This document shows positions 22,801 through 34,400 of a stretch of 64,000 nucleotides of DNA, in pieces; the first letter of the stretch is position 1, and every line of letters starts with the position of its first letter. The translations under genes were made by a program, and so were the position numbers. The DNA comes from Pisaster brevispinus (lineage: Eukaryota; Echinodermata; Asteroidea; Forcipulatida; Asteriidae): contig JAMKCF010000019.1 in assembly GCA_023634235.1 (NCBI GenBank), positions 7,319,947-7,383,946 on the forward strand. The letters are read 5' to 3'. A model generated the notes under the pieces. That model was not told where the DNA came from. It ran no database searches and saw nothing but the letters and a program-made list of their open reading frames with translations.

Positions 22801-24109
22801 TAAACCCTATTTTTGACTTGTAAACCGATGGGATGCCACATAGCACGTGAAGCAGTACCACAGGACAGGGTAAAATTATCGGCATTAAAGTGGCGGCCGT
22901 CTTTGTTTGTAGTAAGTTGTGAAGCTTTGCATGATTTTATAATTGTAAAAACAAACTCACAGATGACAATCACGTGTGAATCGTTTCTTTGAAGAAATGG
23001 AGGATCTGAAATTGGAAAGTTGTGATTGAGTTGAGACAAACTTGTATGGGTGCAACCCAATACTTTGGAAAACACAAACATCAGCAGTTCGTGTGTGTGT
23101 GTTAAATTATTGATAATTTTAACAAGCATATCTTTTCAAATAGCCACAAGTATGAATTCCGAATGTTGCAATTTCTCTGAACAACAAAACATAGTCAGGC
23201 ACCATAAATGAAGAGCCATAACGTTCATCTTATAAGGAAAAGCTCCAAGAAACCAAACAAAGATGGCCACCACACAGATGATGCCTATACATGGACAGGT
23301 GATTAAATCAATGCAAACTGAAAACCACACACATGTTTAAGATTTGCTACTGGTGTGTGCCACAGCGTTAACGTTAGACAGCAAGTTCAAGCCTGGACGA
23401 GTCTCCGGATTAATGGGCATAAAGAAATTGTTAAAAACTTCTTAAAAGGAATGTGATGTTATTGAAATGAAAAACCGATGCAAAGTCAAAAATCCTGTCA
23501 GAGGAAAATAAGTCCATGTTTGTGAAAGTGGCAGTCAGGTGTGTACTTCTGAATCAAATCAACAAAATCATAAACGCATGAATGATAAAGAAAATGAAAT
23601 TAGAAGGAAGTTTGTGTCGTACTAAGGATCACTGGTGACAACTGTTTCCCTTTAACCTCAATTGTCATTTGTTCGAAAAGAGCTTTTTTAATGCTTATAT
23701 TTGATTCCTTCAGTTTGATTTCAATGTTTTGAAACATATCTTTTAGTGTTACTTCAAAACACTCTCACTATAAGTTGTAAAGGATCTCAGTGTAATGGCT
23801 AAAGTGCTTTTTAAGCTGACCAAAGTACATGTTTCAAAGGCTGTCCAATGACTCTGTGTACAGAATTTGCCAATCAAGAGGCACTAAGACACGCTTTTGC
23901 TAAAGGCTGGATAAATCCTAGTTAAAAATGGCCTGAAGTTGATACTTTTACTTTGAATTAAAGTTTCCATAAACAGGTACTGAAGAATGGGGTCCACTGC
24001 ACAGTGCTGGAGAGTGGAAATGTAGTTGTTCAGCTAGTGTGATAGAGACTTTGTAACTAATGATGTCATGCTGGCTTCTAGTGAATGATACAAAGTGCAA
24101 CAGGACATA

Positions 24110-24263
24110 GGCCATCTTCAAAACCATGGCTTTGAAATAGCTCCAGCTTAGGCTTCATCAGTTATTTGAAAAAATGCACTAGAGGGCTTCCAACAGGCAG
24201 ACAGAGCCTAAGCCGGAGGCGTAGCTGGAGCTGAATCCAAAGCCGTGGTTTGGAAAATGGCCA
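24110..24263. mobile_element. Foldback element, type C
   Basis: Left: GGCCATCTTCAAAACCATGG, CTTTGAAATAGCTCCAGC, TTAGGC. Right, inverted: GGCCATTTTCCAAACCACGG, CTTTGGATTCAGCTCCAGC, then GGCTTAGGC. Arms of about 45 bases with a few mismatches and a small insertion make this a clear MITE-like foldback in the presumed NOVA downstream region. Confidence 0.65.
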
Positions 24264-27200
24264 AAGACCCTTATCATGCAGCAGCCATCTTTGTATGATT
24301 CCCTGAATGGAGTCAAAAAGTCATAATATATGTTTCAGAAGGTACCAGTCTATTCAAGGCATCAACCTCCTTTTGATTCCACAAAGTTGCCTCATGATAA
24401 GGATCTTCAATCCTCTCCGAAAGATTTCATGGAAAATATTATTTTCGCCATTTTATCGGTTTTGCAAAATCTGATCGAGAGTCCTGAACAAATCTTTTAC
24501 AAAAATGTAAGTTGACTTAACAAGTCTGCTCTGAGGAACACTGTATGTTTTTTTTAAATTTATTTAAAGTACTCATTAAAGTGTGTTTCTCATTAGCAGA
24601 ACACTGGTTCATTCTGGATGAAATGTGTGAAACTGTGCATACAGTCATTGATCACGTTGCACGATTTGCAAACGTTATCTGAGAGCCTGCCGTGACATCA
24701 TTAGTGCAGTTAACTTAGCAATGGAAGGATTGTTTCTATGGTAACACTGGGATGCTTCCATTGGCCAACATGGGGGGTGACGACAAGCAGTGTGCTTCTG
24801 GCAGCCAGAGAGTGGGATGGGGGGGGATTCAATGCTGCAAAGATTTCTCGTCACATTTTGTGTTTCAACACAAGGAGCTATACAAGTAAACAGCACAAAG
24901 ACCATCACCTTGTTATGGATGAAGTGTCAGATTTTCTCACAGATGGTTGTGGGACGGAGTTAGAGGCCTCATGGCTTAGTCATTTCTATGTTTGCAGTGA
25001 TCAGTTTGGAGAGAAGATGTTACCCTTAAAAAAAATATCAAAATAAATATACACACAAAACCTTGTGTAAACATGCAATGCAAGACTAGCAGGAAAGGAA
25101 ATGACACAGGAGACGTGGTATGAATAATAGGGAAAGAGCAACATGTTTTTTTTTTTATGCAATATGGTTTAAAGAACACTATGAAGATGATATATGGCTT
25201 ATAGTGTATACAGTGCACATAGAAACAACATAAAACCACTGCAGTAAAATGGCTGAGACCATTGCCTGTAGATTTGCCTGCATTGCCTGTCCAATGAATG
25301 CCTCGTTTATCCAACATGGCCAACCTGTTGAGCAGCTATGGACCAATTACACAGGGCGCACTGCCCCCATCATTAATAGCTAGGCACCTTGCCAGCAGTA
25401 GCACAATATGAAAGGTAAATAGCACTAGAACTTGTTGCATTTCTCATCGCAGCTTGGGTCACAGATTATTCTAGGCTATCAATTTGGTTGATTTGCATCT
25501 TTTATGCTGATTAACTGGTGCTATCTGTGATGGCTATATCGGACAACTGTCTTTAGATGTCACTGTCGGAGATTATGAGGGGCCTGCGCAACCTGTAATG
25601 CAACAGCCAATGGGCAGCGGTTATTGGTAGCAAGTGTTGAGGTATGGAAAGAACAGCACAGTACAACACAGGCAAGTCTACTTGTGATACTGGGTTGAAA
25701 AACCTCGATTAAAAAAATAATAATAATAGTTATAGTAAAAAAAAAATCAAAAAAATTGAGGAAACCACAAGGAAAATGCTATTAATAATGGTATAATGTG
25801 CTGAAGAAATCTGAATGGTGTGACAGCTGACAGGTAAACACAAACAAAAATCATGAAAGAACTGCCTGGATAAGACAGTGTAACATAAACAAGCTGACGA
25901 TTATTAGAGCGTTAACTAGATGACATGGAAACATAAGACAAAATTACAAGGTGGGATCTCAACATAGTGATCAGGAATTATTCATTTTCAAAAAATATCT
26001 CATTGTTTTTCTTCTGTGTATTCTTCCCATCAATTTAACAATAGCACCCTTTGAGAAATCATTGGTCAACTGTCCCAATTAACATTTGTTTGTGTCTTTA
26101 TATAATTAGCAAAATGTATTTTGGAGAAAAAAAATAACATTTGTTCCAAGTGATCATAACAAAATATAAAGAAGTAATTTTTTTTTTCAAAATCACTGTA
26201 TACATATAAATTACTATGATTATGAAAGTAATGATTGGTGGTTGTCTCTGTCGTACATTCAAACAATTTTTTTTTATAAAGTTAATTACACTCTAACTTT
26301 ATATCGGAAGGCAACTGTACAGTATAGAACCAAAAGAAAATCAGGCAATACAATGCCTGTGTAAAACAATACAATGAACACCTGTTACACTATATATAAG
26401 AAATTACAATTTAAACTCTGGTCTTCCTATCCTTAAATCAATCGAATCCAAGCTTGAAATTTTCAAAAGTCCATTTTGTACTTCTTCTTTTTTGGTCACC
26501 CTAAATAATTGACAAGATTGATCAATCACTGCATTAACAAGAATTGTTTACATCGTCCGTTGTCATTGCTGTCCTTCGTACGAGACATGCAGAATGGCAG
26601 TGAATGTGTTATGAGCAGACCAGAAGGAGAGAATAAGAGAAACAAATGGAGATGCTTCAAACTCAAAAAAGTAAGGGATGACTGATTTTGTTCTGCACGA
26701 CCACAAAATGGTGAAAAGTTCACATGAGTTATATCAAATGAGTGCCATGTTGTAACAACAGCCCATGGTCAACAACACTTTTAGGACTTTTTTGGGGGCG
26801 TGATTTCTTCTCTAGATTTATTATTATTGAGAAATTAGAGGTGGGATTTACACAACATAATTTTAAGCACAAACATCAGTGATTAAATGAGGAAAAGTAT
26901 AACAGAAGAATGGGTGACCTAGGCAAGCAACAATGATTTTACATTTTTAGAGTGCATTTGTTAAACAAACCCGGTCACAATTTGGTTTGGTGAGAATTTT
27001 GAGAATGGGGGGAAAGAATGAACACAATAAGGGTTTGTGGCAGAACAGTTCGGCAGGCACAGAGTAAATGAACTGTTGTTAATGCAGTGACTGGATGCAG
27101 CAGCCATTTTGTAGTTTTTTTTTAAAGAAGGGAAAAGGAGGTGAAATCCTGATTATGTGCTACCTGAAAACTCAAATGATACAGGTCAAATGTCAGCATG

Positions 27201-30200
27201 GACACATCAATGTGAACATCACCGGGTACTTTACATGGGTTGCAATTTAACCTGTTAAATTCTTCCCATGAAATTCAATCTTGTTGGAATAAACCGCCCT
27301 CCTCAGATGAGGGTATTTCAAGGTGGAAACCATTACATCCACACATTTCACAGTACCTGCAATCGATAAGCAATCTTTCCTGACTGTGCAACAGCAACAG
27401 ACATTTTGGTATTGACCGCAAACCGTTCAGTTGAGCAGTGTGAAATGAACAAATTTCAGACTGGAGTTATGAACCCAACAAGTAATAAAATTCCTTTGCC
27501 CCACAGGAATTACATATTTTGTTGGCTACTGAAACATATGCAAATTCATAGCATCCAGTATGAAAGGTTGTTGAGCTGACGTTCTAAATTTCCGTCCGAC
27601 ATTTGACACCAATGTGACTATCTGACCTGAATGTACAGTGTAACATGAATATGGTCTCTTCGTTAACAAAATGGGAAAATCTGGTAGTAACATTCACAAT
27701 ATGACATTGATCTCCTGTAAAATATCTTTCTGCTCAAATAGTCAATAGAATCATCTTTTCATCCCTGATTTATTATGTACAAAAACTTTTTTTTTTCTTT
27801 CTTTCTGAATCACAACATGGGAGGAAAAACCAGCGCCAACAACATTCTGTGGAAGGCCTTTTTGGTAGTCAGGCAGTGCATGATGGAATCATTGGAATGC
27901 ATACCAAATTTCCCATTTCAATTACTTGAAGTATGTACACTTGATTACATGAAGAAATGCTTACATAAAAAAAAACTGTGAATAAAATAAACGCCACCAT
28001 TTTGGTTTTACAACTGTGTAGTAATGGTTTGACTTTTAAGAAAAAATTAAGGTACATTTCTTTTTATTCAGAGACGCATGCAAAAGACTACTAGCTAAAC
28101 GACTACAAATGACAAAATAAAACCAAAAACAACACATGAAATCAAGAGAATTGCGAAAAAGCTGATTCTGTTTTGGTCTTTTTCAATCCAAGATTTGTTT
28201 TCACAATTAGAACCTTATTGTGTCATTGAAACGAGCTGGATTAGAGATTAGTAAGGTCCTGAAGGGCACCAACACTAGAGGGGGAAGGTCGTCATACCAC
28301 ATGATATGTTGCTGTTTGTCATGAAGTGACATCCGTTTGGCCATTCACAGGGGTGGTATGGAGTCATGTGACCTCATGCAAGTAATGCGTGATTATTCGT
28401 GGGTGGACTTTGTATGCTGTGATTTGAATTGTAGTGGCCTGTATTGGAAGGTAGCCATCATGCAAAAAGGTTTTGGTGCTAAACTAAAAGGCATTGAAAA
28501 CACATATCTATGTTCCTTCCCCACTATAGAGTGATCGCCCTTCATATTTTGATTGTCATTTTGCTTCAAACTCAGAGTTTAAAAAAAGAATTTGCACCGA
28601 TTTCCATTTTCCATATGGAAAATTAACTTCAGGATATATACTTTAATATATATATATGTTATTAACATTTACATGTAAATCTTAAATCATTACTGACTAA
28701 GATTTAGCACTGATTAAAATCAAAATCATGCAGCTTCAAAAAAAATAAATAAATAAAAAAATGGAAAAAAAAAAAAAATCAAATGGCACATGTTGAGAAC
28801 TCTGCTTCAAGGATTGTACACTGACATGATTTATGTATCCACTGGAGTAATAAGATGAGGCGTGCTACCAGACCAGTCAGCTTAGAGACAATACTCTTTT
28901 ACATGGCAAGGTTAACATGTAATGTAATTCATCCAATGAAAAGCAGTGGGTGGAAATTGTAAACCTCACGTTAATTAACAACGGGGGGGAAAAAAACCCA
29001 CAAAGTATTTGTGTGAAGAACTGATGTGAAATTTCTTTTTAAAAGCATCAACAATGATGACTCTAGGGTTAGTATCATGACAAAAACTGCATTTGGGCAA
29101 CAGCAGATGATTCAGTGGGATGGATGTTCAAACTATAAAAAAAAAGGGTGTTAAGTGGACTTGAGCGTTCCTGATTAATACCAGCAGTTGCTACCCAGCA
29201 CCATGGGGGGAAAAGGTGGTTGGATATAGGGTCCAGAGACTGGATGAGTCTTCCCTGGAAGCGACTACATCTAAGGCATCAGTGACGTTAATTATTGAAA
29301 GCGTGCACAATATTGCACAATAATCCTCTTCTTCAATCAAGGCATTGTTTTCTCATCAGTGTTCATTATTAATATAACTTTTCCATTTCTCATAAATATC
29401 GGTTTGATTTTAGTTTTGTTTACAGTTTGGCATTTGGATCATGGTTTTTCACCACCACTAATAATTAAAAAAAAATTTATGAGATGTTTTTGTTTTCGTT
29501 TCCACTGCTTTTTCCTCTCACTCCATTAAAACTTCTTTAAAAAATTCTATAATTCACATTTTATACTTTACTTTGCATACACAAAAAACAAAAATAACAA
29601 AAAAACAAGTACATTTTTGCATAAACCACACTCATTCCATCATTCATTCATTTAGGAGTTGATGCAAAAAAACATGAAAAAAATCACAAAATATCAGGAA
29701 GAGTTCATCTTGTTTTCATTAAATAAACTTACTTTGGTGGGATTTAAGCTCCATCAATCACCGGCTTCCATCTGCCCATCTGAGACAATCGGCGGCCATC
29801 TCCAAATATTGCGCGTCCCTCTTCAATTTTACCACATCTCAACATCCCATCTGGCTCAAAATTGTTCTGCGCTTTTTCCTAATTTTAAACTGATTTTGTT
29901 TTTAATATATTCTGTACACTTTGTCACTCAGAAAGAAAACATTCCTTTTAAAACATTTTGGTCAATAAAAGTTAACTTCATCCTCCGGCTATCGGAAATG
30001 TGTTTTTTTTTCTTCTTCTCTTTCCAAAAGCAAATCAAGGTGTTATCAAACATCTCTTTCAGCTTTATAGTTCTTTCTTTCAATGGTTTGATCATGGTCC
30101 CATAGCTGATTTGAATTTCAAACTGAAAGCACATAAAAACCATCCCAAACACACTTTGGGTTGTTTCTGTCGATGTGTTATACAGGAGAGGTCTCTCCCC

Positions 30201-30278
30201 CTTTGGAATGGGACTCACAAGGCACAGTGACTGTAGTGTTACGTTAAAGCTTCACTATCATTTTGAGTCGATCCGAAC

Positions 30279-31427
30279 CTATGTGGTCCCCTTTAATGCT
30301 CGGTTTTGCTCTTCTTGAGCCACCTTTTGAGTGACAAAGAAGTGGGCAAGTTGGGCCTGGTTGGGAGCTCCTGTAATGGTCACTTTGCGGTTACGTGTGC
30401 CTGGGACATACTCCCCTTTCTTTGAAATCTGAATTTTAGCACCGGAGGTAGTTTGGAACTCCACCAGAGTTTGCCCTCGCTTGCCCAGAATAGCACCAAC
30501 AAGGTTTTCGGGAACGTCAATTTCCAAAATAGTGTCCCTGGAGATATCTTTGATACTTTGGGTGGGTATGGAATCTTGTTGGAGGGCAATGGTGCCCAGG
30601 CCAGCACCCATACTTGTGAGGCTGCCTATTGGCGCTGCGACCCCCATGCCAGGCACTGTGGACTCTTGAAGGTGGTGACTTGGGACGGTAAATGTGGGGG
30701 AGCCATTGAGAATAGGACTCTCTGCAACTGAACACGATAGGTTTAAAGGACTGGGCGGAGTTGTTTTTGGACTACCAGCGACTGCTGCAACTTGATACGT
30801 ACCTAGTAAACCCGATGGGATCATCTGCGCATGCTGCATATGAGCCGGGGTACCAGCAAACAGGGAACCATGTGCCGCTAATCCAGCAGGCACTGGAATA
30901 CCCCCTATGGTGTAATTATAACTAGCTAATGTATTTAGGGCATTAATGGCTGCTGCATCACCTGTACTATACGATAAAGTCGTTGGCACCCGAGCGAAGG
31001 ACTGTTGGGGGATGGAAACACCAGTAGCACCTAAAGCTGAAGCTGGAAGCCCTGCTAGCCCTGCAGGGGTCATAGGCATCTGGGCCTTGACCACGGAGGT
31101 GGGAACCACAGCCGCGACAGCGTTGTCTGCGAACGGAGAACCTGTGGGATTGGAATTAGCCACGGGGAAAGTGGCAGTGGCGTAGCTCAGGTTGTTACAA
31201 CTGCCACTCTGTGGATCCTCTTGCACTTTGTCAACGATGAAAGACAAGGCTTTTTTATTTGGATCCCCCTCCCCCGTAATTGTGATTACCCGTTCTGTGA
31301 GTGTGATGCCGTCTGATTTCTGTGAGATTTGAACCCGAGACCCGCTCTGCTCCATGATATGTTTGATCATAGCCCCAGCTTTGCCTATGATCAGACCAGC
31401 TGTACTGTTTGGTACGACAACTTTCAC
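30279..31427 (-). CDS. NOVA1: NOVA terminal coding exon (KH2 - linker - KH3)
   Basis: This 1149-nt exon opens after TTAATTGCAG in phase 0 with VKVVVPNSTAGLIIGKAG and runs 382 residues to TAG at 30281-30279. KH2 covers about residues 1-72 and KH3 about 298-370. Between them lies a linker of about 220 residues, rich in Ala, Ser, Thr, Pro and Gly, with a NTLASYNYTIG stretch like the vertebrate NTLASYGYN. The exon start corresponds to the start of the large last exon in vertebrate NOVA genes, so gene structure is conserved. The GKAG and GKRG loops keep both outer glycines. An ATG-like start at 31433 is intronic and is not a real start. Confidence 0.96.
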   Translation of the reverse strand: MKVVVPNSTAGLIIGKAGAMIKHIMEQSGSRVQISQKSDGITLTERVITITGEGDPNKKALSFIVDKVQEDPQSGSCNNLSYATATFPVANSNPTGSPFADNAVAAVVPTSVVKAQMPMTPAGLAGLPASALGATGVSIPQQSFARVPTTLSYSTGDAAAINALNTLASYNYTIGGIPVPAGLAAHGSLFAGTPAHMQHAQMIPSGLLGTYQVAAVAGSPKTTPPSPLNLSCSVAESPILNGSPTFTVPSHHLQESTVPGMGVAAPIGSLTSMGAGLGTIALQQDSIPTQSIKDISRDTILEIDVPENLVGAILGKRGQTLVEFQTTSGAKIQISKKGEYVPGTRNRKVTITGAPNQAQLAHFFVTQKVAQEEQNRALKGTT

Positions 31428-34400
31428 CTGCAATTAACAATCAAGAAAACAAAAGGCAAAAATTAGTTCGAGTTATAGAGTTATAGAGTTATAGAGTTAT
31501 ATTTATGCAAATCTCTTCTCCTTGTATGAAATTGTTTCCTCTGAGGAGCTATTATACTATTTAAGTATAATATTGTTTTCAGTAAACTTAATCTTGGAAA
31601 CAAATACCCATTGGAAATGCAACCTTTGTTCTGTTGACAGCAAAATACATTTCAGTAAAATAAAAGCTTTCAAAAATCTTAAACAAGTGTAAATCACTTC
31701 TTAAATATAATTACATTATCATTGTATTAATGTATGTACAGTTTAAGCACCCCAGATATAGCTTTCTTTGCAGCGGGTGAAAAAACCCAAACTTTTTCTA
31801 TCCAGGGATTCATTAATATGCTGATAAGACACAACCCTTGATATATCACATGATTTTAGCACAACGTGGCAGTGTGTCCAAGTCCATCTTGATATACAGT
31901 TGGTCAATATTGACAGAGCCGCAAGCCTTGTTCCCAAGATTTGCTCAGTCCAAAGGGTGTGTTTGCCACCACTGATAGGTTGTGGCTTGGGCATACACAC
32001 ACATTATGCATACATATTTATAATATCAGGTGGGGTCAACGAGTAATCCTGGTTAAAAATCTCACTGATAGCATGCATTTTGTTTGCACACTGCCCTCAG
32101 GGTGCAGAGGCACAAACAGATAAAGAGTAGTATTGTGCCTCGAACTTTATGAAGATCAAAAATCCAAACTGACTTTTGGAAGTTTGGGCTAAATCCGTTC
32201 ATGATTCTAAGAGGTTATTGTTGAAAAATAAACAAATACGCACAAACAGACACAGTAATGGCGCTCAAATGCTACACTTACTTTTAGCATCACACCAATA
32301 AAAACATACACATTAATCCAGTGAACATATAAATTGATCCTGTCAGAGTGAAAGCAGACATAAACTAGACAGCTTTTACCAGCCTGGAATAACTCAAGGG
32401 TAACACCCCTAAAATCATTCCAATGTACTGCTGTACCATGGAGCTATAAACTAGCTCCATGGCTGTACATTCTGATTTTCAACTGGAAGTGTACTTTCTG
32501 ATTTGGCCTTGCCACACAAGATAGAATTCCCAGGCACCAATTCACATAAAATCTTTTTCCAACATGGAACTTACTTTAAAGTCATGCCAGGCACCCATAA
32601 GTTTCAAACAACCTTTCTAATATCATTACATTGCAATGCACTGCAAGGCTCACATTTGGTGAAAATTTCCACAAGATAATACGGCCTGTAGCTCAAAATG
32701 TTTACTGAACTAGAACTTAAGCAGGCTTGTGAAAATGTGTGCAAGCTAGTTAGACATGGGCCTAGGGTAAGGCTGAAATTAAAAAATGCAAGACCACCAG
32801 ACTTATGCAGTCATGAGTTGACTGTCCACTGCTTAACCTTGCTGACCTCTGGCCTCTGGCCTGCAGTCCAGTGTAAAAATTTGAGCCCTGCCTTGTCCAT
32901 TGTTTAGTGCAACACTTTAAATCATCATGAATAGTGCCATATGGCTTGTATAATGCACACCCATGAGAAAAAACATGCAGTGTGTGTATGTGGAGCTTGT
33001 TTTCCATCCATTCCAGGGTATTTCTTTATCCTTTCACTGGGGCATGTTGCTAATATCGACCTCACTCTCATCTCTCCTTGCTTCAAACCTGTCTTAGTAC
33101 CCTGCAGTACTAGAGTAGGGAACGGTGGCTGGGAACAACCAGGGTCAATTTCCTCAATCAATTACAAACCTGCACCTTCTTGGCACTCATTTGTCATATT
33201 CATCCACTTTGCATGGGCAGTCAGTCTCTACTGTTAGTGGCACTGATTGCATTAGGATGGGGGGGGGGGGGGAGCAGCACAGGAGAAACTGTCAAGGTGC
33301 ATTTGCCAACATTTTGCAAATTCTTAACTAGTTTTCATTTTGCTTGAGTCATTTATTCAATATAGATAATCAAAACTGATACTACCAAATACACTGACAC
33401 AACAAATGTAATATTTATGTTGATAGTTATTGTGGCTTTCTTATGGAAGAGCAAAAATTATTAAACCTGCTGCTTGGTTTTAATTTGTAATTTGTTACAA
33501 ATAAATTTGCTATTGATAATTTGTTCGCAATTGAAAAAAATGTAATGATCCAAAGGCGCACAAGCAATAGAACACAATCACCATCAATTACACAGCATGA
33601 AATGCAAGAATATCATGCAAGCTTAATACGTGCATTTGCAGGTCCACTGTATTCATAAAAAAATTAATGGAACAAATTCTACAAAAAGGCCAGTCCTCTC
33701 AAATGCTGAATGCAATGTCAAGTTATATCAACGCACAGACCGGAGTACAGTATACCCCATATATATCACAGGATCGTTTTAACTGAGCTGAATGGAAATG
33801 TCACGAAGCTGTAATCACTTGGCAAAAGTAGAATATTCTCATATTAAACATTCACTCATATTTCTCTTCACAGATTGAATTAACCTATTAACCAATTCAT
33901 GCTTGAATTAAATGCCAAACAATGTATTAACTGGGCACGACTTATCCAGGTGAACTACAGAATCACCTTTTGTACAAATGTCCATTTTGTCAGTTTACAT
34001 GTAATATGTTGAGATCCCAATTTATACCTCCATGGTACATACCTCATGTACCTCCATGGTACATACCTCATGTACCTCCATGGTACACACCTCATGTACC
34101 TCCATTGTACATACCTCATGTACCTCCATTGTACATACCTCATGTACCTCCATGGTACATATCTCATGTGTCTCCATGGTACACACCTCATGTGCCTCCA
34201 TGGTACATACCTCATGTACCTCCATGGTACATACCTCATGTATGTCCATGGTACATACCTCATGTACCTCCATGGTACACACCTCATGTGCCTCCATGGT
34301 ACATACCTCATGTACCTTCATGGTACACACCTCATGTGCCTCCATGGTACTACCTCATGTACCTCCATGGTACACACCTCATGTGCCTCCATGGTACTAC

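Larger units (their letters stand above)
17950..30278 (-). other. No gene seen; probable NOVA 3' UTR and downstream DNA
   Basis: Twelve kilobases of AT-rich sequence with no exon that I can support on either strand. Vertebrate NOVA transcripts have long 3' UTRs, so the part nearest 30.28 kb is likely transcribed on the minus strand. Minus-strand AATAAA motifs occur near 28.06, 27.77 and 26.81 kb, but I cannot tell which, if any, is used. Two foldback elements (about 19.76-19.89 and 24.11-24.26 kb) are described separately. The rest contains short A, T and G runs only. Confidence 0.4.

Noticed and set aside
24738..25046. 102-residue plus-strand open frame
   Set aside because: No recognisable motif and no supporting splice sites; treated as chance.
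30380..31185. Open frames overlapping the NOVA terminal exon in other frames
   Set aside because: They are shadows of the real coding frame and have no homology of their own.
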